A DNA stretch of 64,000 nucleotides from Breoghania sp037026715 (GCF_037026715.1 NZ_JBANCG010000005.1:372001-436000); one strand, 5' to 3'; counted from the stretch's first letter, positions 1-7,963 are shown. Notes: generated by a model from the sequence alone, not told the origin. Made by a program: numbers and translations.

Positions 1-112
1 AAATCCCGGTCGCAGAGATCTGGCCGGGACGGTAGGGTTCGGAATTGACTGCGGCGGTAAGGCTCCGCATGGAGAAGCCATCGCCCTCCCAGATATCGAC
101 TTCATCGGGCAT
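1..112 (-). CDS. Major capsid protein E (N-terminal 37 residues only)
   Basis: The gene starts with ATG at 112 and runs out of the window at position 1. An ideal ribosome binding site, GGAGAAG, sits just upstream, next to the stop codon of the decoration protein gene. The visible N-terminus has the pattern FSMRSLTAAVNSEPYRPGQI, which resembles the start of lambda gpE-type major capsid proteins (acidic stretch, then SLTAAIN..PY.PGRI). Position right after the D-like gene is the lambda order D-E. It should form the icosahedral shell of the head. The rest of the protein cannot be checked here. Confidence 0.85.
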   Translation of the reverse strand, partial: MPDEVDIWEGDGFSMRSLTAAVNSEPYRPGQISATGI

Positions 113-122
113 GATCTTCTCC

Positions 123-503
123 TTAGCGCGTCTTGATCCCGGCCAAGCCGAGCTGTGTCTGTTTCGCCGTCACCTTGGCGGCGCTGTCGACCGAGGCGTG
201 ATAGATCAGCATCGGCGCCTTCACCTCGGCGTCGGCCGACGTCACCACGGCCTCGACGTCCGCGTCCGTTGCGTCGACGCCATAGGCGAGGATTGCCGAG
301 GCGGTCTCCGCCCCTTCCTTGCCCGCGGTTTCGGCGTCGGGCGAAACGACATAGTTTTTCGTCGCCGTCACCTGGCCGAGGACGGTCCCTGCCTCGAGCC
401 CGCCTTCGCCGGATGCGATCGTGACCACGTCGCGAGACCGGCTCCCGTTGGCCTCGCTCAGCAGGTACGCGAGGTTGCGCGCCTTCTCCGTTTTCATGTC
501 CAT
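123..503 (-). CDS. Head decoration protein D (lambda gpD/HDPD family)
   Basis: A 126-residue protein of the size and pattern of lambda-type head decoration proteins, which bind the expanded capsid and stabilise it against the pressure of packaged DNA. Visible family features are an N-terminal VVTIASGEGGLEAGTVLGQV block and the C-terminal region with KAPMLIYHASVD. The gene lies between the protease/scaffold gene and the major capsid gene, as D does in lambda. Either of two nearby ATGs (503 or 497) could be the start. The function call rests on pattern recognition plus gene order. Confidence 0.88.
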   Translation of the reverse strand: MDMKTEKARNLAYLLSEANGSRSRDVVTIASGEGGLEAGTVLGQVTATKNYVVSPDAETAGKEGAETASAILAYGVDATDADVEAVVTSADAEVKAPMLIYHASVDSAAKVTAKQTQLGLAGIKTR

Positions 504-508
504 GGTCG

Positions 509-928
509 TCAGCCCTTCTTCTGCGCGTCGCGGCGCGCGGCGTAGATCGCACCCGGCTTCAGCGCGGTGCGCCGCCCGCTCTGACCGTCTTCGCCGGAAC
601 CCTTGACCTGCCCGGGTGCGGCCTGCCCCGCCGCAGCGAGGCGACGCCGTTCGAAGTCCGCAGGCTTCGGATCGGCAGGATCCGTCTCCGGCTCGTCGGC
701 AGTGACATCGGACGCCGCGGTTTTCGGCGCCGCCGCCAGGATCTTGAATGTCTCCTCCGGCGGCAGCTCGGTGTCGTAGGCGAGATGTTCCGCAAGCCCT
801 TCACGGCCCTCGGCCTCTTCGCAGGTCATGATTGCCTTGATGCGAGCCTTGGCTTCGGAAGCACCCTCCGATTTCGCCGTAGCCCGTTCGGCGGCCGTGG
901 TGTCGTCCGCCGCAGTGTTGCCAGCCAT
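509..928 (-). CDS. Nested capsid scaffold protein (Nu3-like), internal in-frame start
   Basis: Within the protease gene an ATG at 928 is preceded by a strong Shine-Dalgarno AAGGAG with 6-nt spacing, in the same frame. Translation from it gives a 139-residue product made only of the C-terminal domain of the protease protein: Ala/Glu-rich, helical, with a proline/acidic linker. In lambda, Nu3 scaffold is made in exactly this way from the 3' part of gene C. The sequence shows the start signal; production of the short form is inferred from lambda. Confidence 0.7.
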   Translation of the reverse strand: MAGNTAADDTTAAERATAKSEGASEAKARIKAIMTCEEAEGREGLAEHLAYDTELPPEETFKILAAAPKTAASDVTADEPETDPADPKPADFERRRLAAAGQAAPGQVKGSGEDGQSGRRTALKPGAIYAARRDAQKKG

Positions 929-1603
929 GGATGTCTCCTTGCTCTGACGGGTGGGAGCGGCGGTCGCCGCCTTCGACCGGTCGTCATCATCGAACGACCA
1001 GCCTTTCCTCGACGCGAGCGCGACGAGTTTCTTGGGAGTGTCGGAAAAGATCCGGTAGTCGAAGGCGGTCGCGGCAAGCGAGCGGACCCTGTCCGTGCGG
1101 TCCGCGTATCCCTGCTCGACGGCCTCGTCGCCCGTCATCCAGGTCGTGTCCTTCATCGCCTGGCGCACATCCTCGACCGCCTGTCCGCTACGATCGGCGT
1201 AAATCGACGCCATCTGGTCGGCCTGCTTGTCGAGCAGAGCGCGCGACTTCTCGTGATCCTCGGCTGTTCCGAAGGCATATCCGGCCGGATCGTGGATCAT
1301 CATCATTGCGCCGGATCGCATGACGATCTCGTCGCCGGCCATCGCGATGACGGAGGCCGCCGAGGCGGCGACCGCATCGACGATCATCGTGACCTGCCCC
1401 TTGTGAGCTGTCAGAGCGTTGTAGATGGCGATGCCGTCGTCGATATATCCGCCGCCGGAATTCACCCGCACGGTCACGTCGTTCGCCCATCCGTGCTCGG
1501 TCAAAGCTTCCTGGACTTCGAGAGCCGTGAACCCTTCGCCCCAATAGCTCTCGCCGACGAACCCGTAGAGCAGGAGTTCGCCGTTCGAAATCGTCACTGA
1601 CAT
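509..1603 (-). CDS. Head maturation protease, ClpP/S49-like (lambda C equivalent)
   Basis: A 364-residue protein. The N-terminal 200 residues form a ClpP-like serine protease: substrate groove NSGGG near 48-52, likely nucleophile Ser84 in AASAASVIAM, likely His104 in MMIHDP. In lambda-like phages this enzyme processes portal and scaffold during head assembly. ATG 1603 is chosen because GAGGAGA lies just upstream; an in-frame extension 12 codons longer lacks such a site. The last 140 residues are charged and Ala-rich, look like scaffold, and have their own internal start (separate entry). It follows gpW by about 10 nt and precedes the D gene. Confidence 0.9.
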   Translation of the reverse strand: MSVTISNGELLLYGFVGESYWGEGFTALEVQEALTEHGWANDVTVRVNSGGGYIDDGIAIYNALTAHKGQVTMIVDAVAASAASVIAMAGDEIVMRSGAMMMIHDPAGYAFGTAEDHEKSRALLDKQADQMASIYADRSGQAVEDVRQAMKDTTWMTGDEAVEQGYADRTDRVRSLAATAFDYRIFSDTPKKLVALASRKGWSFDDDDRSKAATAAPTRQSKETSMAGNTAADDTTAAERATAKSEGASEAKARIKAIMTCEEAEGREGLAEHLAYDTELPPEETFKILAAAPKTAASDVTADEPETDPADPKPADFERRRLAAAGQAAPGQVKGSGEDGQSGRRTALKPGAIYAARRDAQKKG

Positions 1604-1613
1604 GATTGTCTCC

Positions 1614-1877
1614 TCAGCCAAACCGGATCCGGCGGGCATAACGCCGCCTCTTCACGCGGCCGCCATTCTTCAGGATGCAGGCGTCTTCGAACTTCGCGAT
1701 CTCACGTTCCAGAAGCGCGATGTTGGCGCGGGAGTATTCGACCTCCTCCTCGCCGAAACGCACGCGCTCGGCCTGCCCGCCGGCAACGATGGCGAGCCGG
1801 ATCGAGCGAAGCTTTTCAGCGACCGCACACGGATCGTCGGTATCCAGCACGTCCTTGCGGATCCTGATTGACGTCAT
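1614..1877 (-). CDS. gpW-like head-tail joining protein
   Basis: An 87-residue protein beginning at ATG 1877, overlapping the portal stop codon by 4 nt (ATGA). The middle part (GGQAERVRFGEEEVEYSRAN) followed by a long charged helix matches the layout of lambda gpW, a small connector that binds the portal after packaging and allows FII and the tail to join. In lambda W precedes the portal gene; here it follows it. An Arg/Lys-rich C-terminal tail extends past the usual gpW core. Small size makes the family call moderate. Confidence 0.75.
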   Translation of the reverse strand: MTSIRIRKDVLDTDDPCAVAEKLRSIRLAIVAGGQAERVRFGEEEVEYSRANIALLEREIAKFEDACILKNGGRVKRRRYARRIRFG

Positions 1878-3499
1878 GACGAAACCTCCGTGGACGCCGG
1901 GCCGTCGGACGGATCGATGTTGCCGGCAGCCGTTGCCCGCTCGTAGGGGCTGCGCATGCCGGCCGCGAGATAGCGCTCGTGGGTGCGGTGGCGCTCTTCG
2001 AACAACTCGTCGGGATCGACGCCCAGCTCCGCCGCCTCGATCTCGACTGACGACGTGCCGTTCGCCAGACGTTCGCTAGACGCTTTCGCGCTTTTCAGAT
2101 CATCGGCGGTCGCCTTCGCCGGCCCCTGCCATTGCGCCCAGGTGATGTCGTCCCGGTTGGCCTCGAAGGCAGCGTGCCCGCCCTTGAGCGGGATGCGCCC
2201 CGTCGCGATCTCCTCCTCGAGCCACAACTCGTAGACGGTTTGCGCAACCGGTGCCGCGATCCGTTCACGTCGCCGCGTCACCACCGGCCAGATCGAGGAA
2301 TTCTCCATCCGCGTCGACGAGTACGTCGCCTTCGTGTGATCCATCGTCAGCGCGCCGTAGGTGATCCCGACGGAACGCGCCATGTCCCGGCTGAGACTGG
2401 CGGAAAGCGGCTGGTACTGCGGACCCGGCGTGTTCGCCGTCTTGAACTCGAAGTCCTCACCTGGCGCCAGATGCGAAACCTGAGGATCGCTTCCCACCGT
2501 GAGCCGGCTTTCGGCCGCCCGCTCCAGACTGCCGTTCAGATAACCCACGAACTCGGAAACGTATTCCGATCCGGATGAGGAGGAATCCTCCCCGCGAATA
2601 TCCTTGATCGCCTCCAGCGCCTCGAAGGCGTCGGCCGACGGTTGATCGCTCGTCAGCACTGCCGCAAAGAACGTCTGCAGGATAGACGTCTGCAGGGTCA
2701 CGTCTTCCAGCGTCTCGTGCTGCAGGTGCTTCCGGATCCCCGACGCCATGACGGAGATGCCACGCACGTCCGTCGCGTCCACCGGATCAAACACGTGGAG
2801 GAATGCAGCGCGACCTTCTCCGTCACGCGCCGGATACCGCACTTTCGTCCAGAACCCGTTCCGCTTCTCCTCCAGCAGGAAGGCGGAAACGCGACCGTTG
2901 TCGTCGTGATAAACACCCTGGAACAATCCGGCGAATTCGTTCGTGTCCTGCACGAGCCGCGGCGGGGGCACGAGACAGAGTTTCGTGCCGGTCCTGATCC
3001 CGTAGCGCCGGCGCACCGATGCCGGCATGTAGTCGAGGATCCCGGTTACCTCGCCGTAGACGATATGCCAGCGCAGCGCGATATCCACCTGTTGCGGCAA
3101 CGTGAACTTTCCGCGAAAGTCGCATTCAGCCGCATTCCACGCGTATTTCTTCCAGCGCTTCTTCACCAGCCGGATGAAGTCCGTCGTCTCTTTCTGGTCG
3201 TATCCCAGATGCGCGAGATCGGGCTGCGGGTTCAGTACCAGCTCGACCCCGACCGTATCGGCGAGCACCTGGTCGACCATGCCCTTGAGCCGGCCAGAAT
3301 TCTGCACAATGTCGAGTGCCAGAGACGCCGCCTGCCGCCAGGACCGCCGGATATCATCGCGGCTGTCGGAGAGCGAGGCGTGGCGCGAACGGATGATCCC
3401 CGTCGGCGTGTCACGCAGATAGCGCGCGGTCGACCGAGGTCCGGCGCCACCAGCAGATTTCGCAGGCTTCTTGCCTGTCAGCCGCTGAAGGAACCTCAT
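1874..3499 (-). CDS. Phage portal protein, lambda gpB family
   Basis: A 541-residue portal protein, close to lambda gpB (about 530). The portal dodecamer at one capsid vertex is the channel for DNA entry and exit and docks the terminase. Family-like stretches include the N-terminal RSRHASLSDSRDDIRRSWRQ, then the region around GVYHDDNGRVSAFLLEEK, and the conserved YSSTRMENSSIWPVVTRRRE segment near residue 400. ATG 3499 overlaps the terminase stop (ATGA) and is preferred to an upstream GTG at 3511. Proteolytic trimming by the adjacent protease is known for lambda and is possible here. Confidence 0.92.
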   Translation of the reverse strand: MRFLQRLTGKKPAKSAGGAGPRSTARYLRDTPTGIIRSRHASLSDSRDDIRRSWRQAASLALDIVQNSGRLKGMVDQVLADTVGVELVLNPQPDLAHLGYDQKETTDFIRLVKKRWKKYAWNAAECDFRGKFTLPQQVDIALRWHIVYGEVTGILDYMPASVRRRYGIRTGTKLCLVPPPRLVQDTNEFAGLFQGVYHDDNGRVSAFLLEEKRNGFWTKVRYPARDGEGRAAFLHVFDPVDATDVRGISVMASGIRKHLQHETLEDVTLQTSILQTFFAAVLTSDQPSADAFEALEAIKDIRGEDSSSSGSEYVSEFVGYLNGSLERAAESRLTVGSDPQVSHLAPGEDFEFKTANTPGPQYQPLSASLSRDMARSVGITYGALTMDHTKATYSSTRMENSSIWPVVTRRRERIAAPVAQTVYELWLEEEIATGRIPLKGGHAAFEANRDDITWAQWQGPAKATADDLKSAKASSERLANGTSSVEIEAAELGVDPDELFEERHRTHERYLAAGMRSPYERATAAGNIDPSDGPASTEVSS

Positions 3500-5508
3500 C
3501 GACGCTTCCACTTGTTGCGACGCGCCTCGCGCTTGCTCGACCGCTCAGCAGGCGCCAGCTGATCGTTTTCCGTACCAGACGGTGCCGAGGCCGGAGCCGG
3601 CCCCTGCCTTGCAGATGCGGCGGCCATCGCTTCCAGCCGAACACTCAACGGTGACAACAGATCGGGATTGCGCAGTTCCTCGGGAACGCCGCGCTCCTTG
3701 GCGAGCATCAGCCAGTCGGTTTCCGTCTTGCGGTGAAGGCCGAGGTGATCGGCCATCGCCATCCCGTAGATCCGGCAATCGAGCAGGTGGTTTTCCCCGC
3801 TCTCCTTCCAGACCTTGCGCCGGCGCCCCCGATGGAGTTCGTCCGTCAGGTATTCCGCCGTGATCTGTTTGAAGAAGTTGATGCCGAGAAACGCGCCGAA
3901 GTGGCAATAACCGGGCGGGTCGAACTCCTGTCCGCCGGACATCCCGACCTTGCGCAGGTTCGTGTAGAACTCAGCCTTGAGCGACCAGGTCCCGACCGGC
4001 CAGAGCGTGGCACCGCGACGCTTCTTCTTGCCACCGATCCGGATATCGACCTTTGACGGCGTGCCGATCGCCGGCGTTGTCCATCCCGGCAGTCCCTTGA
4101 TCGCATAGGCGCGGGGCCGTGAGCGGACGAACGTATAGACTTGGTTCGCCCGCCCGCCGTCGCCGGCATCGATCGCCATCGCATCAAGCTGACGCTGGCC
4201 TCCGAAGGAATCGGAGAACCACTCGTCGTAGAGCGCGGCGAGCCGGAGAAACGCCCCGCCATTGGCGTCGGTCGTATCGCCTTCGAGCCAACGGGCCGTT
4301 ACCGTCCAGCTCTGCTTGTCGGGCGCGAATGCGATGACCTCCGCCCAGATCCCGGTGTGCTGCACGTCGCATCCGGCGGTCAGCAGAAGTCCGCGCGGCG
4401 GGATCACCCCTTCCGCATACTCCTCGCGCCGCTCCATCAGGCGCTCGAAGTCCGGAGCATCGCCCCGCATCTCGTAGGCGAGCCCGAGCCAGATGTTCCA
4501 GAACGTCTTTTCCTTGCGCGGATCGCCCTTCGCCTGGATGAACTTCTCCGCGATCTTGTCCCAGGTCGTGAGCTGCGAGGTCAGCGCATCGACGTGAAAC
4601 GACGGGTAGAGACCTTCCTCCGCATTTGTCGCGATGAATTTCGCGCTCCGCAGCATCGCCGGCTTTTCGTGCGGCTCGATAATGCAACCCGATTCCTGGC
4701 AAACGTAGTGCGCCTGGTACGGCGGCTTCGGATTGTATCGAAGGTTCTCGAACAGAAGCCGGATGCGCTCCCCGCAGTGCGGGCATTTGCAGAACAGGAA
4801 CCTCTGATCGCCGGCCTCAAAATCAGCATCGATCCGGCTCGAGCCCTTGATCGTGGGCGTGGAGATCTCGAAGATCTTCCAATCGGCCGACGCGTGGAAC
4901 GAAATGAACCGGCCTTCAAACAGCTCCCACGGATCGCCCTGCCCTTCCAGGTCGTCCGGCCATTCGTCGACCTCGTCAGCAACCGCATATTTCAGCGTCT
5001 TCGAGCGGAGGTCCGGCGCAGAATTCGCGTTCAGCAGATTGAGCGTGCCGCCCGGGAACTTCTTCTTCTTCGCTGTCGAGCCATCGCCGGAGCGCGAAAG
5101 CTGCTTGCGGATCTTCTTGTTGAGCGCCGACGTGTGCTCGATCGTCGGCGTCAGCTTTTCCGAGTTGAAGTCGTTGCGCGCCTCGTCGGTCGGCAGGACA
5201 TAGGCCATGTTGGCCGGCGCCCCATCGATCAGGGAGCCGAGCCAGGCAAGCCCCGCAATGGACAAGCCGGTCTGTGCCGACTTGCGCACCACCACCCGAT
5301 TGTGCGGGCTGTCCGGCCCAAGCAGGTCGATGATTTCGGCAACATAGGGGGTGAGCGAAGGATCCCACCGCTCGGAGGCGCGCGGCCCGTCAGGCACATA
5401 CAGATGATCCTTTGCCCACGCGGACGGAACGATCGGCTCCGGCGGAGTGAGAACGGCAGCAAGAGCGCCGGCAACGATCGGAAGCGCTTTGGCAAAGGTC
5501 GTCTTCAT
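3496..5508 (-). CDS. Terminase large subunit, GpA family
   Basis: A 670-residue lambda gpA-type terminase, the ATP-driven motor and cos endonuclease. A Walker A-like segment RKSAQTGLS is at 75-83 and Walker B AVADEVDEW near 175-183. A zinc-ribbon-like CKCPHCGERIR followed by C..SGC lies around residues 238-280. The C-terminal nuclease part has GCDVQHTGIW and AIDAGDGGR, with acidic residues suited to metal binding. It overlaps the small subunit gene by 4 nt upstream and the portal gene by 4 nt downstream, so the three are likely translationally coupled. Length and motifs are complete. Confidence 0.95.
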   Translation of the reverse strand: MKTTFAKALPIVAGALAAVLTPPEPIVPSAWAKDHLYVPDGPRASERWDPSLTPYVAEIIDLLGPDSPHNRVVVRKSAQTGLSIAGLAWLGSLIDGAPANMAYVLPTDEARNDFNSEKLTPTIEHTSALNKKIRKQLSRSGDGSTAKKKKFPGGTLNLLNANSAPDLRSKTLKYAVADEVDEWPDDLEGQGDPWELFEGRFISFHASADWKIFEISTPTIKGSSRIDADFEAGDQRFLFCKCPHCGERIRLLFENLRYNPKPPYQAHYVCQESGCIIEPHEKPAMLRSAKFIATNAEEGLYPSFHVDALTSQLTTWDKIAEKFIQAKGDPRKEKTFWNIWLGLAYEMRGDAPDFERLMERREEYAEGVIPPRGLLLTAGCDVQHTGIWAEVIAFAPDKQSWTVTARWLEGDTTDANGGAFLRLAALYDEWFSDSFGGQRQLDAMAIDAGDGGRANQVYTFVRSRPRAYAIKGLPGWTTPAIGTPSKVDIRIGGKKKRRGATLWPVGTWSLKAEFYTNLRKVGMSGGQEFDPPGYCHFGAFLGINFFKQITAEYLTDELHRGRRRKVWKESGENHLLDCRIYGMAMADHLGLHRKTETDWLMLAKERGVPEELRNPDLLSPLSVRLEAMAAASARQGPAPASAPSGTENDQLAPAERSSKREARRNKWKRR

Positions 5509-6104
5509 TCCTCGTCCCCGTCGCTCTCGTCTTCGCCCAGAAGTCTCATTTTCTCTGCAAGCTTCAGCCGCAGCTCGCGTGCCTTGATCTTCAGCGCATC
5601 GCGCAGTGCCGGGACGCCGCCGCGGGACACGGCAGCGGCCAGGTCGTCAGCGCCGGCCGGCAATTGGTCGATTGCCCGCACCAGACTTTCCGCGCACCGG
5701 ATCATCGCGTCCTCGACCTCCGCAATCGGCAGAAGTTGGCCACGTTGCTTCGCAAGCTCGATTTCCTTGAGGTCGGCGTCATATTCCGCCTTGCGGGCCT
5801 GCTGGAAGCTGTAGGCCTTCGTGTTCGTCCCCGTCGGCGCATCGGCGTGCGTCGCGTCCACATCCGCCGACATCTGGCGCGTCGTCTCCGCACCCGCGAG
5901 CCGAGCCGGATCCGTGACCTCATCAGCAGCCGCGTCCCACTGCGCGACATTCACCAGCGTCCGCCGTCCTTCGCGGCGCACCGTGACGAGCCCGGCCTCT
6001 TCGAACCGCCGCAGCCGCTTCGAGATTGCCGGGTGCGAAACGCCTTTCATCGCCGCCAGCTGACGCACGCCGACCCAGATGCCATCGGTAACCGGTTCGC
6101 TCAT
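5505..6104 (-). CDS. Terminase small subunit, Nu1-like, with winged HTH
   Basis: A 199-residue protein. The N-terminal 55 residues form a helix-turn-helix with wing (VRQLAAMKGVSHPAISKRLR). The part from about 95 to 190 (YSFQQARKAEYDADLKEIEL) matches the oligomerisation region of Nu1-type small terminases, which bind the packaging site and load the large subunit. Its stop overlaps the large subunit start (ATGA). Four GGTTACC sequences lie across and just upstream of its start codon, reminiscent of the cosB R sites bound by lambda gpNu1. A conserved acidic tail (DESDGDEE) ends the protein. Confidence 0.87.
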   Translation of the reverse strand: MSEPVTDGIWVGVRQLAAMKGVSHPAISKRLRRFEEAGLVTVRREGRRTLVNVAQWDAAADEVTDPARLAGAETTRQMSADVDATHADAPTGTNTKAYSFQQARKAEYDADLKEIELAKQRGQLLPIAEVEDAMIRCAESLVRAIDQLPAGADDLAAAVSRGGVPALRDALKIKARELRLKLAEKMRLLGEDESDGDEE

Positions 6105-6133
6105 TTCGGTAACCTTGGTAACCCTTGGTAACC
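6087..6133 (-). repeat. Four GGTTACC repeats at the small terminase start
   Basis: Read along the minus strand, GGTTACC occurs at 6133-6127, 6123-6117, 6114-6108 and 6093-6087; the first three are spaced 10 and 9 bp apart in an AA-linked tandem array and the fourth lies inside the first codons of the terminase gene. Spacing close to one helical turn puts the copies on one DNA face. Possible roles are terminase (cosB-like) binding or control of the late operon. Confidence 0.7.
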
Positions 6134-6253
6134 CGGCCCAAACGCTGAAAAACTAGCCCACTCTCGCGCGGCAGCGCGCCCGCGGGGTTGGCCGCGGGGG
6201 TACGGTCCCTAAGGGGATGGGGGGTGCTCCGACCGGGGTCCGAGCGGGTGATT
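6134..6253. other. Noncoding GC-rich gap, candidate cos region
   Basis: About 120 bp between the gpZ-like gene and the small terminase gene. It contains GC-rich self-complementary stretches (for example CGCGCGGCAGCGCG at about 6166-6180 and a CCGCGG-rich part at 6180-6205) and no open frame. In lambda-like phages cos lies directly upstream of the terminase genes. I see no sequence here that defines the nick site, so this is a positional inference only. The promoter of the late head operon could also be here. Confidence 0.35.
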
Positions 6254-6817
6254 TCAGGAGGCCGTGCCCTGCATCAGGCGGCGGATTTCGTGTTCGATCT
6301 TCGGCGGCAGTTCGCGGGCGGCGGTCTCGTCGAAGGCCTTGCGGCTTTCGTCCTTCACGATTTCCTTCGGGATCGCCGGCCCCCACATCTTCGCGATCGG
6401 GAAGCGATCCGCGCTGGTGCGATGGAAGACGTGCCCGCCGAGAGCGTTGATCTGAGGACCGAACGCGCTCTTGAACACCTGGCGCTTGCCCCAAGGCGCG
6501 GCCGACACACCGCGACGGACCTGACGGGCCTTGAACTCTTTCAGGCTGATGAAACGACCGCGCGAAATGATCAGGTATTCGAGCGCCTGATAGTTCGCCC
6601 GGATTTTCCGTAGCCCGCCCTTCTGGGTGACCTTGCTTTGGCTGAGACCAACCTGCTTGGCGACGACACGCCGAACGATCGTGAATGTCTTGTCGCCGGT
6701 CCGGTTGATCCCGCGCCGAAACGCAGCCCTTGCCTTGTTCGGGCCGAGCGTGTTCCTGGCTGCGGCTGCAAGGCGGACGACACCGCTGCCCTCCCACTGA
6801 TAGGTGACAATCGACAT
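6254..6817 (-). CDS. Minor tail protein Z-like (lambda gpZ family)
   Basis: A protein of 187 residues from ATG 6817 (a GTG at 6829 would add four). It is basic and matches the gpZ pattern: an N-terminal helix (RLAAAARNTLGPNKARAAFR) with alternating basic residues and a C-terminal FPIAKMWGPAIPKEIV segment typical of the family. Lambda gpZ (192 residues) takes part in finishing the tail so that DNA can be injected. Here the gene stands before the terminase, not among tail genes, and immediately behind a terminator, so it heads the late transcript or has its own promoter. Confidence 0.72.
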   Translation of the reverse strand: MSIVTYQWEGSGVVRLAAAARNTLGPNKARAAFRRGINRTGDKTFTIVRRVVAKQVGLSQSKVTQKGGLRKIRANYQALEYLIISRGRFISLKEFKARQVRRGVSAAPWGKRQVFKSAFGPQINALGGHVFHRTSADRFPIAKMWGPAIPKEIVKDESRKAFDETAARELPPKIEHEIRRLMQGTAS

Positions 6818-6830
6818 CCATCCGCCCACG

Positions 6831-6864
6831 AAAAAACCGGCTCGGGCGCCCTGCCCGGCCGGTT
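6831..6864 (-). terminator. Rho-independent terminator upstream of the gpZ-like gene
   Basis: On the minus strand AACCGGC (6864-6858) pairs with GCCGGTT (6841-6835) around a GC-rich loop and runs into six Ts at 6836-6831. It would end transcripts coming from the early genes to its right, separating early from late expression; an antiterminator could act here. The gpZ-like start is only about 15 nt further on. Confidence 0.65.
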
Positions 6865-6919
6865 CTGATCTCCAGATCTAATCTAGCCTGATGAAGCTAT
6901 GTCAAATCCAAACCGCGAG

Positions 6920-7573
6920 TCAAGCCGTTCTGCGGTGTTCTTCATTACCCACCCTGTCACCACCCGCGACCCGTTCGGCGAACACCACGCGCACCAGCGC
7001 TTCCGCCCCGGTCCCGATCCACGGTTCGAACGGCGCGCGCGGGCCGGTTGCCTCGTGCTCGGCGAGCCGCCCTTTCAGCAACGCCTGCAAATACGCAAGC
7101 CCCATCCACCACGCCTGATATCTCGCCCAGGCCTCGCGCGTCACCTCGATCGACGGCCGCAGTTCCAACTCGCACCCGACGACATCGTCCCGCCATCCCC
7201 TCAATCCCTTCACCCGCTCGCGGATCAGCGCCGGCTTTCCGTTCGCCCCGATCACCGCCCGCAACTCCGGCCGATAGTCCCACGACGGCCGCCCACCCGT
7301 GATGCCGTAGCAAATCACCATCCCACGAGCGTCCGGCTCCATCGACCTGATCGCATCCCCCACCAGCAGGGCATCGCGATGAATATCCCCCGAGCCGAAC
7401 CGGCTCCCGCCCCGGCCATCGACCAGCGTGCCCAACTGCGCCAGCCGTTCAATCGGCTCCCACGCCGAGGCCGCATACCCCGCCCCGTATGCCTCCTCCC
7501 CGAATTCACGGGCGACGCCCTGATCTCCCAGCGTCCAATGCACCAGCGCCTCGATATCGATGATCTTCCGCAT
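6920..7573 (-). CDS. Uncharacterised phage protein between replication and late genes
   Basis: A 217-residue protein from ATG 7573, supported by AAAAGGGCGGCG just upstream; longer in-frame starts run into the repeat-rich noncoding region. It is Trp/Gly/Arg-rich with an N-terminal IDIEALVHWTLGDQG motif and a C-terminal part with WWMGLAYLQALL. I do not recognise the family. Its place between replication genes and a terminator in front of the late operon is where lambdoid phages keep a late regulator, so a role in switching on late genes is conceivable but not shown. Confidence 0.7.
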   Translation of the reverse strand: MRKIIDIEALVHWTLGDQGVAREFGEEAYGAGYAASAWEPIERLAQLGTLVDGRGGSRFGSGDIHRDALLVGDAIRSMEPDARGMVICYGITGGRPSWDYRPELRAVIGANGKPALIRERVKGLRGWRDDVVGCELELRPSIEVTREAWARYQAWWMGLAYLQALLKGRLAEHEATGPRAPFEPWIGTGAEALVRVVFAERVAGGDRVGNEEHRRTA

Positions 7574-7963
7574 TCGCCGCCCTTTTCCATGGTCAGGGAT
7601 GCTGGGGACGATGGGGACGCTGGCTTTTTGCCTATCTTCCCCGAACACCGACCCCATAACCCATTGCATCAATTCAGTTACTCCACTCAACAAACCTTCT
7701 CAGGGAAGCTAGGGAAGCAATTTGAGAAGAAACGTACGTGAGAAAAGAATAGGCCTTCCCCGCACCCCTTATTGCTTCTCACGCGCGTACCCGGAATTTG
7801 CGTCCCTAGCGTCCCTAGCGCCCGAAAGCTTTGATATCCTTCGCACTTCCTCAGGGAAGCAACGGCATCGCCCACACCGCTTGCGTCCCCAGCGTCCCCG
7901 AAATCGCCGCTTTGGAGCGCTCTCCGGCTCTCCATCGGGGGGTGAGCGAGGGGCCCGACCGCG
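7574..7963. other. Repeat-rich noncoding region, candidate phage replication origin
   Basis: About 390 bp with no credible gene, between the start of the 217-residue gene and the end of the helicase gene. It holds tandem 9-bp repeats in three clusters (7603-7620 inverted; 7800-7817 and 7883-7900 direct), a CAGGGAAGC motif at 7701-7709 and 7852-7860, and an AT-richer middle part around 7640-7790 with an inverted repeat (ACGTACGTGAGAA at 7732-7744 against TTCTCACGCGCGT at 7776-7788). Iterons plus an AT-rich patch next to the replicative helicase gene are what an origin looks like. Confidence 0.55.
7603..7900. repeat. Clustered 9-bp iterons GCGTCCCYA
   Basis: GCGTCCCTA occurs twice in tandem at 7800-7808 and 7809-7817 (followed by a degenerate third unit GCGCCCGAA), GCGTCCCCA at 7883-7891 and GCGTCCCCG at 7892-7900. 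In opposite orientation TGGGGACGA and TGGGGACGC are at 7603-7611 and 7612-7620. So three pairs of head-to-tail units, one pair inverted relative to the others, span 300 bp. The 9-bp unit size is compatible with direct binding by a replication initiator. Confidence 0.7.

Noticed and set aside
7603..7900. Possible CRISPR array
   Set aside because: Units are only 9 bp, tandem without spacers, and partly inverted; no cas genes are present.
7687..7935. Minus-strand frame of 82 residues in the candidate origin
   Set aside because: It consists of translated 9-bp repeats (GDAGDASG, LGTLGT) and has no start signal.
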